A DNA stretch of 64,000 nt from Geodermatophilus tzadiensis (GCF_003002915.1 NZ_PVTG01000002.1:124001-188000); one strand, 5' to 3'; counted from the first letter of the stretch, positions 8,781 through 17,287 are shown. Program-made: numbers and translations. Notes: generated by a model not told the origin, from the sequence alone.

Positions 8781-9470
8781 GTGTCCTCCGCCGCCCGCAC
8801 CGCCGTCCTGCGCGACGCGGTCGGGCTCGGGGTCGCGGTCGGTCTCTACGGGGTCGCCTTCGGTGCGGCCGCCGACGCCGCGGGCCTGGACCCCTGGCAG
8901 GCGCTGGTCACCTCGCTGCTGATGTTCACCGGCGCCTCGCAGTTCGCGATGGTCGGCGTGCTCGGCGCCGGGGGCGGCGGGCCGGCCGCGATCGGCAGCG
9001 CGCTGCTGCTCGGCACCCGCAACACCGTCTACGGCGTGCGCCTGGCGCCGCTGCTGGCACCGCGCGGGCTGGCGCGCCGGCTGGGCACGGCCCAGTGGGT
9101 CATCGACGAGACGACCGCGCTGGCCGTGGCCGCGCCCGACCGCGGGCTGGCCCGGCTGGGGTTCCTCGCCGGCGGGGCCACCATCTACGTCGTCTGGAAC
9201 GCCACCACGCTGGTCGGTGCGCTCGGGGCGGCGGCGCTCGGCGAGACGGCCCAGGCCGCGCTGGACGCCGTCGTCCCGGCCGCCTTCCTCGCGCTGCTGT
9301 GGCCGCGGCTGCGCGCCGGCGCCGAGGAGCCGGCCGTGGCGCGCCGCGTGGCGCTGGGCGGCGCGGCCGTGGCCCTGGCGCTCACCCCGTTCGTGCCGCC
9401 GGGCGTGCAGGTGGTGGCCGCGGTGGTCGCCGTGGCCCTCGCCGGCCGGCCGCGGGAGGGGGCGGCGTGA
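8781..9470 (+). CDS. azlC: AzlC family branched-chain amino acid exporter, large subunit
   Basis: Polytopic membrane protein of 229 residues from the GTG at 8781. The family block GLDPWQALVTSLLMFTGASQ, with its conserved FTGASQ, is clear, followed by ALLLGTRNTVYGVRLAPLL and several hydrophobic helices. AzlC works with the small AzlD to export branched-chain amino acids or analogues; the substrate is inferred from the family. The stop overlaps the start of azlD by 4 bases, so the pair is coupled. Confidence 0.88.
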   Translation: MSSAARTAVLRDAVGLGVAVGLYGVAFGAAADAAGLDPWQALVTSLLMFTGASQFAMVGVLGAGGGGPAAIGSALLLGTRNTVYGVRLAPLLAPRGLARRLGTAQWVIDETTALAVAAPDRGLARLGFLAGGATIYVVWNATTLVGALGAAALGETAQAALDAVVPAAFLALLWPRLRAGAEEPAVARRVALGGAAVALALTPFVPPGVQVVAAVVAVALAGRPREGAA

Positions 9471-9784
9471 GCCCCGGGACGCTGTGGGCGGTCGTGCTGG
9501 TCGCCTCGCTCGGCTGCTACCTGCTCAAGCTGGCCGGGCTCTCGGTGCCGGCGGCCTGGGTGGAGCGACCGTGGGTGACCCGCGTGGTCACCTTCGTCCC
9601 GGCGGCGCTGCTGGCCGCCCTCGTCGCGGTGCAGGCGCTGACCTCGGGGCGGGACCTGGTGGTCGACGGCCGGCTGGCCGGGCTGGCCGTCGCCGCACTC
9701 GCCCTGGCGCTGCGCGCGCCGTTCATCGTGGTGCTGGTGCTCGCCGGGGCCACCGGCGCGCTGGTGCACGTGCTCACCTCCTGA
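9467..9784 (+). CDS. azlD: AzlD family branched-chain amino acid exporter, small subunit
   Basis: 105 residues with three to four hydrophobic helices. It has the AzlD pattern of a first helix (LWAVVLVASLGCYLLKLAG), then WVTRVVTFVPAALLAALVAVQAL, then ALALALRAPFIVVLVLAGATGALV. The GTG at 9467 overlaps azlC (GTGA). It should form the two-component exporter with AzlC in the cytoplasmic membrane. Confidence 0.88.
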   Translation: MSPGTLWAVVLVASLGCYLLKLAGLSVPAAWVERPWVTRVVTFVPAALLAALVAVQALTSGRDLVVDGRLAGLAVAALALALRAPFIVVLVLAGATGALVHVLTS

Positions 9785-9790
9785 ACCCGG

Positions 9791-10405
9791 TCAGCAGCCG
9801 CCGCAGAAGCGGCGGCCCGAGGCGTCCTCCTGGGCCAGCCGGCGCAGTGCCAGCAGCACCGGCTCGAGCAGCACGGTGTGGACGACGACGAAGCGCACCG
9901 CCTCCTGCAGCGAGCCGGTCGGCACGTCGGCCACGTCCTGCTCGCCGATCCGGCCCGCGGCCTCGGCGTAGCGGTCGAGCAGGTCGTCACCGGGCGGCTG
10001 GCCGGCGGCGTCGAGGGCGGCCAGCGCGGCGGCGAGCGCGCGCAGGGCGGGGGAGTCCGCCGCCACCCGCCAGCCCCGGCGGTCGAGCACGGCGTGGGCC
10101 CGGTCGAGGTCGGGCGGGTCGCCGGGGCCCACGCCGGGCAGTGCCCGGTGCGCGGCGCCCAGCGCCTCGTGCACCGCGGTGCCCGGCGCGTCGACGGCGG
10201 CCAGCACGGTGCGCGCCGTGGCCACCGACAGCCCGCCGGGTCCGAGCAGCGCCCGGACGAGACGCAACCGCTCGACGTGCGTCTCGTCGTAGCGGGCGCG
10301 GGTGGCGCCGGTCAGCTCGCCGGCGGGCAGCAGGCCCTCCCGCAGGTAGTACTTCACCGTCGCGACCGGGACGCCGGTCCGCCGGGCCAGCTCGGAGATC
10401 TGCAC
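9791..10405 (-). CDS. MerR family transcriptional regulator
   Basis: 204 residues from the GTG at 10405 (GGGGGA upstream). The N-terminal winged helix-turn-helix is typical: VQISELARRTGVPVATVKYY, then LREGLLPAGELTGATRARYDETHVERLRLVRAL. The C-terminal region is all-alpha and ends RRFCGGC; it contains no known metal-binding loop, so the effector is unknown. It is divergent from the DUF4188 gene, and the nested inverted repeats in the shared promoter suggest it controls that gene and itself. Confidence 0.85.
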   Translation of the reverse strand: MQISELARRTGVPVATVKYYLREGLLPAGELTGATRARYDETHVERLRLVRALLGPGGLSVATARTVLAAVDAPGTAVHEALGAAHRALPGVGPGDPPDLDRAHAVLDRRGWRVAADSPALRALAAALAALDAAGQPPGDDLLDRYAEAAGRIGEQDVADVPTGSLQEAVRFVVVHTVLLEPVLLALRRLAQEDASGRRFCGGC

Positions 10406-10414
10406 GCATCCCCC

Positions 10415-10464
10415 TTGACGTTGGATACCTCTACTGCCCAATATTGGGCACCGCCACTATCCAA
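10415..10464. promoter_or_regulatory. Divergent MerR-type operator/promoter
   Basis: Two nested palindromes. TTGGATA (10421-10427) pairs with TATCCAA (10458-10464) on the outside, and TGCCCAATATTGGGCA (10435-10450) is a perfect 16-base palindrome inside. TTGACG at 10415-10420 and AATATT at 10440-10445 are 19 bases apart, the overlong spacer typical of MerR-activated promoters, pointing toward the DUF4188 gene. The assignment rests on pattern and position. Confidence 0.6.
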
Positions 10465-10477
10465 TCAGGAGGACGTC

Positions 10478-10948
10478 ATGGCCCGCACCCTCCGCGGACG
10501 CGCCACCCACCACCACGAGGGGGACCTGGCGGTCTTCCTCATCGGGATGCGCGTCAACGCGCTGCACCGGCCCGACGCCTGGCTGCCGGTGCTGGCCGCG
10601 ATGGGCCCGATGCTGCGTGAGCTGGCCGCCGACCCCGACTCGGGCTTCCTCGGCTACCGGATGACCCTGAGCTGGCGGGGGACGGTGCTGGTCCAGTACT
10701 GGCGCAGCGTGGAGGACGTCTACCGCTACGCCACCGATCCCGGTGCCCGGCACCGGCCCGCGTGGACGGCCTTCAACCGGCGCGCCCGCCGCGCCCCGGG
10801 CGCCGTCGGCATCTGGCACGAGACCTTCCAGGTGGCCGCGGCGGAGAGCGTCTACGTCGACCTGCCGGTCCAGGGCCTGGCCGCCGCCACCGCGGTGCGC
10901 CCGGTCACGCGCCGGCTCGACCGCGCCGCGGCCCGGCTGGCGAGCTGA
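10478..10948 (+). CDS. DUF4188 (monooxygenase-like) family protein
   Basis: 156 residues; the ATG at 10478 has a strong AGGAGG five bases upstream. It matches the DUF4188 pattern: GDLAVFLIGMRVN, HRPDAWLPVLAAMGPMLREL, GFLGYRMTLSWRGTVLVQYW and a later GIWHETFQV. Members have a ferredoxin-like, ABM-related fold and are often annotated as monooxygenases without biochemical proof. It is divergently transcribed from a MerR gene that probably regulates it, which suggests a stress- or compound-inducible role. Confidence 0.8.
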   Translation: MARTLRGRATHHHEGDLAVFLIGMRVNALHRPDAWLPVLAAMGPMLRELAADPDSGFLGYRMTLSWRGTVLVQYWRSVEDVYRYATDPGARHRPAWTAFNRRARRAPGAVGIWHETFQVAAAESVYVDLPVQGLAAATAVRPVTRRLDRAAARLAS

Positions 10949-10961
10949 GGGAGGTCCTTCC

Positions 10962-11501
10962 TCAGCTGACGGACTCGCGCCGCTCCCGCTCGGCGCGCTC
11001 GGCCTTGCGGCGCTTGCGCTCCCGCTTCTCGGCCTCCTCCGCCTCGTCGCCGGCCAGCCGGGTGAGCTCGCCACGGATGAAGTCGCGGGTGGCGAGCTCA
11101 CCGATCGCCACCCGCAGGGCGGCCAGCTCGCGGGCCACGTACTCGGTGTCGGCGCGGGTCTGCGCGGCGCGGGCCCGGTCCTCCTCCGCCTGCACCCGGT
11201 CGCGGTCGGCCTGCCGGTTCTGCGCCAGCAGGATCAGCGGCGCGGCGTAGGCGGCCTGGGTGGAGAACGCCAGGTTGAGCAGGATGAAGGGGTAGGGGTC
11301 CCAGCGCAGCTGGACGGCGAAGACGTTGAGCGCGATCCAGACCACCACGACGATCGTCTGGACGGCGAGGAAGCGGCCGGTGCCCAGGAAGCGGGCGATG
11401 CCCTCGGCGAACCGGCCGACGGCGTCGGGGTCCAGCCGCAGGTAGCTGCCGAGGCCGCGGGGCGAGCCGCGGGGGACGTCGAGCCGGCGGCCGTCAGCCA
11501 C
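10962..11501 (-). CDS. DUF1003 family membrane protein
   Basis: 179 residues. The DUF1003 core is seen as GRFAEGIARFLGTGRFLAVQ, then VWIALNVFAVQLRWDPYPFI and LLNLAFSTQAAYAAPLILLA, giving two membrane helices. A long charged coiled coil follows (residues about 105-175, rich in Arg/Glu/Ala). The start overlaps the end of the CBS-protein gene by 8 bases. The function is unknown; the pairing with an MgtE-N/CBS protein is common in actinobacteria and hints at a shared role in ion or membrane homeostasis. Confidence 0.85.
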   Translation of the reverse strand: MADGRRLDVPRGSPRGLGSYLRLDPDAVGRFAEGIARFLGTGRFLAVQTIVVVVWIALNVFAVQLRWDPYPFILLNLAFSTQAAYAAPLILLAQNRQADRDRVQAEEDRARAAQTRADTEYVARELAALRVAIGELATRDFIRGELTRLAGDEAEEAEKRERKRRKAERAERERRESVS

Positions 11502-12732
11502 GGCGGGCCCGCTCGCGCCAGTCCTCGGGCAGCAGGTGGTCCAGGACGTCGTCGACGCTCACCGCGCCGACCAGCCGGCCCTGCTCGTCGACCACCGGGG
11601 CGGCCACCAGGTTGTAGGTGGCGAAGTAGTGGGTGACCTCCGCGAGCGGCGTGTCCGGGTGCAGCGGCTCGAGGTCGTCGAGGACACCGCTGACGAGCGA
11701 GGAGGGGGGCTCGCGGAGCAGCCGCTGGATGTGCGCCAGGCCGAGGTAGCGCCCGGTGGGCGTGGCCGAGGGCGGCCGGCAGACGTAGACCTGGCTGGCC
11801 AGCGCGGGGGTGAGCTCGGGCTCGCGCACCCGGGCGAGGGCCTCGGCGATGGTGGCGTCCGGGGTGAGGATCACCGGCTCGCTGGTCATCAGGCCGCCGG
11901 CGGTGTCCTCGGTGTACTGCAGCAGCTGGCGCACCGGCTCGGCCTCGTCGGGCTCCATGAGCTCGAGCAGCCGGTTGCGGTCGACGTTGGACAGCTCCGC
12001 GAGCAGGTCGGCGGCGTCGTCGGGGTCCATCTCCTCGAGGACGTCGGCGGCCCGCGCCTCCTCCAGCGTGCCGAGGATGGTGATCTGCTCGGCCTCGGGC
12101 AGCTCGCCGAGGACGTCGGCCAGCCGCTCGTCGTCGAGGGCCTCGGCCACCTCGTGCCGCCGCTTGATCGGCAGGTCCTGCAGCGCGTGCGCCAGGTCGG
12201 CGGCGTTGAGCTCCCGGTAGGTGGCGATGAGCGTCTCGGCGCCCTGGCCGGTCTCGGGCAGCGACAGGCCCGACACCTCGGCCCACGCCAGCTGGTGCAG
12301 CTGTCCCCGCCGGCCGATCCGGCCCGGCTCCTGGACGGCGAGGCGGGTGACCTGCCAGTCACCGGTGCGGGTCTGCTCGATCCCGGCGTCGACGACGCTG
12401 CCGCGCCTGCCGTTCTCGCGGATGGTGACCGTGCGGTCGAGCAGCTCGCCGAGCACCAGGGTCTCCCCGCGCCGCTGCTCGAACCGCTTGAGGTTGAGCG
12501 TGCCCGAACCGAGCACCACCGCACCCGGGTCGATGCTGGTCACCCGGCCCATCGGCACGAAGATCCGGCGGCGGGCGACGACCTCCACGACCAGTCCCAG
12601 CACTCGGGGGGTGGCGGTGCCCACCCGCAGCGCCACGACGACGTCGCGCACGCGGCCCACGCGGTCGCCGTTGGGGTCGAAGACGGGCAGTCCGGCGAGC
12701 CGGGAGACGTACGCCCTGGTCACCGTCGTCAC
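11494..12732 (-). CDS. Soluble MgtE-N/CBS-domain protein with PRC-barrel
   Basis: 412 residues in three parts: an N-terminal PRC-barrel-like region (LAGLPVFDPNGDRVGRVRDV), an MgtE intracellular N domain of helical repeats (AHALQDLPIKRRHEVAEAL, VLGELPEAEQITIL, DVLEEMDPDDAADLLAELS) and a C-terminal CBS pair (TAGGLMTSEPVILTPDATI to VVDEQGRLVGAVSVDDVLDHL). The membrane channel of a real MgtE magnesium transporter is absent, so this is probably a sensor or regulator rather than a transporter. Products annotated as MgtE are misleading here. It is transcribed with DUF1003. Confidence 0.85.
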   Translation of the reverse strand: MTTVTRAYVSRLAGLPVFDPNGDRVGRVRDVVVALRVGTATPRVLGLVVEVVARRRIFVPMGRVTSIDPGAVVLGSGTLNLKRFEQRRGETLVLGELLDRTVTIRENGRRGSVVDAGIEQTRTGDWQVTRLAVQEPGRIGRRGQLHQLAWAEVSGLSLPETGQGAETLIATYRELNAADLAHALQDLPIKRRHEVAEALDDERLADVLGELPEAEQITILGTLEEARAADVLEEMDPDDAADLLAELSNVDRNRLLELMEPDEAEPVRQLLQYTEDTAGGLMTSEPVILTPDATIAEALARVREPELTPALASQVYVCRPPSATPTGRYLGLAHIQRLLREPPSSLVSGVLDDLEPLHPDTPLAEVTHYFATYNLVAAPVVDEQGRLVGAVSVDDVLDHLLPEDWRERARRG

Positions 12733-12755
12733 GGGCTGAGGCTACCGTCGGTGGT

Positions 12756-13625
12756 GTGGCCGCCCCCGCCTCCGTGGAGTTCGAGGTCGTCGACGTCTTC
12801 GCGCCGCGAGCCTTCGCCGGCAACCCGCTCGCCGTCGTGTTCGACGCCGACGAGCTGACCGGCGAGCAGTGCCAGGCGCTGGCCAACGAGTTCGCCCTGT
12901 CGGAGACGTCGTTCCTCTGCGCGCCGACCGAGCCCGGCGCCTCGTACCGGGTGCGGATCTTCACCCCCTACGCCGAGCTGCCCTTCGCCGGGCACCCCAG
13001 CGTGGGCGCGGCGCACACGCTGGTGCGCACCGGCCGGCTCCCGGCGGGCACGCTGCACCAGGAGTGCGGCGCGGGCGTGCTGCCGATCGAGGTCACCGAG
13101 GACGGCGCGACGCTCACCGGCGGCCGGGCCACCCTCGAGGACGGTCCCGACCCGGCCGGGCTGGCGCGGGCGCTCGGCCTCGCCGCGGCCGACGTCGTGG
13201 GCCTGCCCGCGTCGGTGGCCGGCTGCGGCCTGCCGTTCGCCTTCCTCGCGGTGTCCCCGGACGTCGTCGACCGCGCCGCACCCGACCCCGCCGCCCTCGA
13301 CCGGTTCGCGGTGGGCGAGGGCGTGTCGGTGCTGTCCTGGGACGCCGCGACCTCGACCGCCCGCGCCCGCGTCTTCGCCCGCGACCTGCGCTGGGGCGAG
13401 GACCCCGCCACCGGGTCGGCCGCGCTCGGCACCGGGGTGTGGCTGACCGCCGCCGGGCTGGTCGCGCCGGAGGGGACGACGGCGTACACGGTGCGCCAGG
13501 GCGAGGCGATGGGCCGGCCCTCGGTGCTCGCGTGCACCGTCACCGCCGAGGGCGGGCGGGCCACCGCGGCCACGGTGGCCGGCGCGGTGGTGCCGGTGGC
13601 GTCCGGGCGCATCCGGGTCCCGTGA
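12756..13625 (+). CDS. PhzF family isomerase/epimerase-like protein
   Basis: 289 residues, GTG start. It shows both lobes of the PhzF/diaminopimelate-epimerase fold: EVVDVFAPRAFAGNPLAVV with the conserved Asn, ETSFL, FTPYAELPFAGHPSVGAAH with the conserved Glu-Leu-Pro-Phe-Cys/Ala-Gly-His block, and the second-half RWGEDPATGSAALGTGVWL. PhzF enzymes use an acid-base residue for isomerisation; the substrate of this member is unknown. No phenazine genes are nearby. Its stop overlaps the next gene (GTGA). Confidence 0.9.
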   Translation: MAAPASVEFEVVDVFAPRAFAGNPLAVVFDADELTGEQCQALANEFALSETSFLCAPTEPGASYRVRIFTPYAELPFAGHPSVGAAHTLVRTGRLPAGTLHQECGAGVLPIEVTEDGATLTGGRATLEDGPDPAGLARALGLAAADVVGLPASVAGCGLPFAFLAVSPDVVDRAAPDPAALDRFAVGEGVSVLSWDAATSTARARVFARDLRWGEDPATGSAALGTGVWLTAAGLVAPEGTTAYTVRQGEAMGRPSVLACTVTAEGGRATAATVAGAVVPVASGRIRVP

Positions 13626-14554
13626 GCGGCCAGGCGACGGCGGCTCCCTCCCCGTGGGCGGTGCACCGCCCGGGCGGCCGCGACGTCGCCCTCATGGCGG
13701 TCGCCGTCGTCGGCGTCTCCTTCTCCGGGCCGCTGACCGCGCTGGTGGCGACGTCCTTCCTGGCCATCGCGTTCTGGCGCAACGCCGCCGGCGCCGCGCT
13801 GCTGGTGCCGGTGCTGCTCGGCCGCGAGCGCGCCACCCTCACCGGGCTGCGGCCGCGGCAGCTGGGCAGCTCGGTGGTCGCGGGCCTGTTCCTCGCCGCC
13901 CACTTCGCCGCCTGGCTGCCCAGTCTGTCGCTGACCAGCGTCGCGGCCTCCACCGCGCTGGTCACCACCACGCCGATCTGGACGGCGCTGGCCGCGCGGG
14001 TGTCCGGCGTCCGGCTGCCCGCCGCGGTGTGGTGGGGGCTGGTGCTCGCGGTGGTCGGCGTCGCGCTGATCGCCGGGGTCGACGTGACGGTGAGCGTGGC
14101 GGCGCTGGCCGGCGACGGGCTGGCCCTGCTGGGCGCGATCTGCGCCGGCGGTTACATGCTGGCCGGCGCCCGCGCCCGCGCCCGGCTGGCGACGTCGGCC
14201 TACTCGGTCGTCTGCTACTCCACCTGCGCGCTCACCCTGGCGGTCGCGGCACTGATCACCTCGACGCCGCTGGCCGGGTTCAGCGCCCGCGACTGGTGGC
14301 TGATCGCGGCGATCACCGTCTGCGCGCAGCTGTTCGGGCACACGCTGCTCAACCTGGTGCTCTCCAGCGTGGGGCCGACCGTCGTCGGGCTGGCCGTGCT
14401 GCTCGAGGTGCCGGGGGCGCTGCTGGTGGCGCTGGTGCTGCTCGGGCAGACCCCGCCGCTGCTGGCGCTGCCCGGGCTGGCCGCCGTCGTCGCCGGGGTG
14501 GCGCTGGTGGTGCGGGCGAGCCGGCCGCCGACGCCGGTCGAGCCGGTCACCTGA
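13622..14554 (+). CDS. DMT superfamily transporter, two EamA domains
   Basis: 310 residues, about ten hydrophobic helices arranged as two EamA repeats (for example FLAIAFWRNAAGAALLVPVL early, and GPTVVGLAVLLEVPGALLVA late). The GTG at 13622 overlaps the phzF-like stop, so the two are coupled and the exporter may move the product or substrate of the PhzF-like enzyme. The family exports metabolites and amino acids; the cargo is not predictable. Confidence 0.85.
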   Translation: MSGQATAAPSPWAVHRPGGRDVALMAVAVVGVSFSGPLTALVATSFLAIAFWRNAAGAALLVPVLLGRERATLTGLRPRQLGSSVVAGLFLAAHFAAWLPSLSLTSVAASTALVTTTPIWTALAARVSGVRLPAAVWWGLVLAVVGVALIAGVDVTVSVAALAGDGLALLGAICAGGYMLAGARARARLATSAYSVVCYSTCALTLAVAALITSTPLAGFSARDWWLIAAITVCAQLFGHTLLNLVLSSVGPTVVGLAVLLEVPGALLVALVLLGQTPPLLALPGLAAVVAGVALVVRASRPPTPVEPVT

Positions 14555-14604
14555 GCGTCGTTACCCTCCGGTAGCCCGTCATCGACCCAGTCAGCGGAGG
14601 CACC

Positions 14605-15558
14605 GTGGCCGAGCTCCGATCCCGCCGTTCCAACCTCGCCGTGCCGGGCAGCAACCCGCGCTTCCTGGAGAAGGCCAAGGGGTTGCCGGCCGACCAGGTG
14701 TTCCTCGACCTCGAGGACGCCTGCGCACCGCTGGCGAAGCCGGGGGCCCGCAAGAACATCGTCGCGGCGCTCAACGAGGGGGGCTGGGGTGAGAGGATCC
14801 GCACGGTCCGGGTGAACGACTGGACGACGGAGTGGACCTACCGCGACGTCGTCGAGGTGGTCGAGGGCGCCGGCGCCGAGCTCGACTGCATCATGCTGCC
14901 GAAGGTCGCCGACGCCTCCCAGGTCGCCGCGCTGGACCTGCTGCTGACCCAGGTCGAGAAGGCCAACGGCCTGCAGGTCGGGCGGATCGGCATCGAGGCG
15001 CAGATCGAGACCGCGCAGGGCCTGATCAACGTCAACGACATCGCCTTCGCCAGCCCGCGGATCGAGACGATCATCTTCGGCCCGGCCGACTTCATGGCCA
15101 GCATCAACATGAAGTCGCTGGTGGTCGGCGCCCTGCACCCGGACTACCCGGGCGACCCGTTCCACTACATCCTCATGCAGATCCTCATGGCCGCCCGCGC
15201 CCGCGGCGTGCAGGCCATCGACGGCCCGTTCCTGCAGGTGCGCGACGTCGACGCCTTCCGCGAGGTCGCCAAGCGCTCGGCCGTGCTCGGCTTCGACGGC
15301 AAGTGGGTGCTGCACCCGGGCCAGATCGACGCCGCCAACGAGATCTACGCGCCGTCGCAGGAGGACTACGACCACGCCGAGCTCATCCTCGACGCCTACG
15401 ACTGGTACACGTCCGAGGCCGGCGGGAAGAAGGGCTCGGCCATGCTCGGCGACGAGATGATCGACGAGGCCAGCCGCAAGATGGCGCTGGTCGTCGCCGG
15501 CAAGGGCCGCGCCGCGGGGATGGGCCGCACCTCGTCGTTCACCCCGCCCGAGGCATAG
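14605..15558 (+). CDS. HpcH/HpaI aldolase / CoA-ester lyase (malyl-CoA lyase-like)
   Basis: 317 residues, GTG start with GGAGG nine bases upstream. TIM-barrel CoA-ester lyase: N-terminal SRRSNLAVPGSNPRFLEKAK, the metal-binding VFLDLEDACAP, later GIEAQIETAQGLINVNDIAF with the second acidic ligand, FGPADFMASI, and GFDGKWVLHPGQIDAAN. Length and motifs fit the L-malyl-CoA/beta-methylmalyl-CoA lyase or CitE-like group, which cleave or form beta-hydroxyacyl-CoA to acetyl- or propionyl-CoA plus glyoxylate. The acyl-CoA dehydrogenase downstream fits a role in acyl-CoA metabolism. Exact substrate not known. Confidence 0.88.
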   Translation: MAELRSRRSNLAVPGSNPRFLEKAKGLPADQVFLDLEDACAPLAKPGARKNIVAALNEGGWGERIRTVRVNDWTTEWTYRDVVEVVEGAGAELDCIMLPKVADASQVAALDLLLTQVEKANGLQVGRIGIEAQIETAQGLINVNDIAFASPRIETIIFGPADFMASINMKSLVVGALHPDYPGDPFHYILMQILMAARARGVQAIDGPFLQVRDVDAFREVAKRSAVLGFDGKWVLHPGQIDAANEIYAPSQEDYDHAELILDAYDWYTSEAGGKKGSAMLGDEMIDEASRKMALVVAGKGRAAGMGRTSSFTPPEA

Positions 15559-15581
15559 GTCCGCCTCGTGTGAGCCGGTGG

Positions 15582-15869
15582 TCAGGGGGCGAAGGACGCG
15601 CTGACGGTGGCGAGGGCGACGATCGCGACGACGATGCCCAGCGCGGCCAGGGCGGTGCCGATGCCGCCGACGACGATCCCGGCCAGCGCCAGGCCGTCGC
15701 CCTCCTCGCCGGTCTCGCGGATCTGCCGGCGGGCCACGATGCCGAGCACCAGGCCCACCGGCGCGGCGACGAAGGCGAGGACCAGCGCGAGGATCGCCAT
15801 CGTGTTGGTCGGCCGCCGGTAGGGCGGCCAGCCCGGTGCCGGTCCCGACGGGTCCTGACTGCTGCTCAC
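15582..15869 (-). CDS. DUF4190 small membrane protein
   Basis: 95 residues: a Pro-rich soluble start (DPSGPAPGWPPYRRPTN), then two membrane helices (MAILALVLAFVAAPVGLVLG and LALAGIVVGGIGTALAALGI) split by ARRQIRETGEEGDG, the DUF4190 pattern. The function is unknown. It lies in the opposite direction between the CoA-ester lyase and the acyl-CoA dehydrogenase. Confidence 0.8.
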   Translation of the reverse strand: MSSSQDPSGPAPGWPPYRRPTNTMAILALVLAFVAAPVGLVLGIVARRQIRETGEEGDGLALAGIVVGGIGTALAALGIVVAIVALATVSASFAP

Positions 15870-16012
15870 GGTGTCCTCCTCGCTGCTGCCAGCGGCACCG
15901 TAGACGGCGCGACGCCGCGGCGAGGGCGCGTGAGCACGGACACGGCGACCCGCCCGGACCGGTGGCCCATACTCGCCGGTAACACGGACACCGGAGTCCC
16001 GGAGGAGCAGAC

Positions 16013-17209
16013 GTGGCCCGACTGGCGCAGACCGCCGACCTGACCGACATCCAGCAGGAGATCCTGGCGACGGTCCGCAGTTTCGTGGACAAGGAGATCA
16101 TCCCGCACGCCCAGGAGCTCGAGCACGCCGACGCCTACCCGACGGAGATCGTCGAGGGGCTCAAGGAGCTGGGCATCTTCGGGCTGATGATCCCCGAGGA
16201 GTACGGCGGGCTGGGCGAGTCGCTGCTCACCTACGCGCTGGTCGTCGAGGAGATCGCCCGGGGCTGGATGAGCGTCTCCGGCGTCATCAACACCCACTTC
16301 ATCGTCGCCTACATGATCCGCCAGCACGGCACGCAGGCGCAGAAGGAGCACTTCCTCCCGCGCATGGCCACCGGCGAGGTCCGGGGCGCCTTCTCGATGT
16401 CCGAGCCGGGGCTGGGCTCCGACGTCGCCGGCATCCGCACCAAGGCGGTCCGGGACGGCGACGAGTACGTCATCGACGGCCAGAAGATGTGGCTGACCAA
16501 CGGCGGCTCGTCCACCCTGGTCGCCGCGCTGGTGCGCACCGAGCTGGGCGCGGACAAGGCCCACCAGAACCTGACGACGTTCCTCGTCGAGAAGCCCGCC
16601 GGCTTCGGCACCGTCGCCCCGGGCCTGACCATCCCCGGCAAGATCGACAAGATGGGCTACAAGGGCGTCGACACCACCGAGCTGGTGTTCGACGGCTACC
16701 GCACCGGCGCCGACGCGATCCTGGGCGGGGAGCCCGGCCGCGGCTTCGCGCAGATGATGGACGGCGTCGAGGTCGGCCGGGTCAACGTCGCCGCCCGCGC
16801 CTGCGGCATCTCCATCCGCGCCTTCGAGCTGGCCGTCGAGTACGCCCAGCAGCGGGAGACCTTCGGCAGGCCGATCGCCCAGCACCAGGCGATCGCCTTC
16901 CAGCTCGCCGAGATGGCCACCAAGGTCGAGGCCGCCCACCTGATGATGGTCAACGCCGCGCGGCTGAAGGACGCCGGCAAGCGCAACGACGTCGAGGCCG
17001 GCATGGCCAAGCTGCTGGCCAGCGAGTACTGCGCCGAGGTGACCACCCAGTCCTTCCGCATCCACGGCGGCTACGGCTACTCCAAGGAGTACGAGATCGA
17101 GCGGCTCATGCGCGAGGCGCCGTTCCTGCTCATCGGCGAGGGCACCAGCGAGATCCAGAAGACGATCATCAGCCGCGGCCTGCTCAAGGAGTACGGCCTG
17201 CAGCGCTGA
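16013..17209 (+). CDS. Acyl-CoA dehydrogenase
   Basis: Flavoenzyme of 398 residues that oxidises an acyl-CoA to its 2-enoyl-CoA with ETF as electron acceptor. The GTG start has GGAGGAG upstream. The FAD-binding middle domain is clear (GAFSMSEPGLGSDVAGIRT, IDGQKMWLTNGG), as are QQRETFGRPIAQHQAIAFQL, the catalytic-base segment GGYGYSKEYEIERLMREA and the terminal GEGTSEIQKTIISRGLLKEY. It is close in kind to mycobacterial-type short/branched-chain enzymes; chain-length specificity is not decidable. It ends before a palindromic terminator. Confidence 0.92.
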   Translation: MARLAQTADLTDIQQEILATVRSFVDKEIIPHAQELEHADAYPTEIVEGLKELGIFGLMIPEEYGGLGESLLTYALVVEEIARGWMSVSGVINTHFIVAYMIRQHGTQAQKEHFLPRMATGEVRGAFSMSEPGLGSDVAGIRTKAVRDGDEYVIDGQKMWLTNGGSSTLVAALVRTELGADKAHQNLTTFLVEKPAGFGTVAPGLTIPGKIDKMGYKGVDTTELVFDGYRTGADAILGGEPGRGFAQMMDGVEVGRVNVAARACGISIRAFELAVEYAQQRETFGRPIAQHQAIAFQLAEMATKVEAAHLMMVNAARLKDAGKRNDVEAGMAKLLASEYCAEVTTQSFRIHGGYGYSKEYEIERLMREAPFLLIGEGTSEIQKTIISRGLLKEYGLQR

Positions 17210-17240
17210 GCGCCCCGGCCGCCGGGTCCGCCCGAGGCGG

Positions 17241-17277
17241 GTCGTGCTCTGCCCCGCCGGACGGGGCAGAGCACGAC
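17241..17277. repeat. Intergenic palindromic repeat, copy 1 (terminator-like)
   Basis: Sixteen-base-pair stem (GTCGTGCTCTGCCCCG pairing with CGGGGCAGAGCACGAC) around a 5-base loop, followed by TGCGC. Nearly the same arms recur at 34016-34054 and 39939-39974. This copy lies between the convergent ends of the acyl-CoA dehydrogenase and the glycosyltransferase and can terminate both. Confidence 0.85.
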
Positions 17278-17287
17278 TGCGCCCGGT

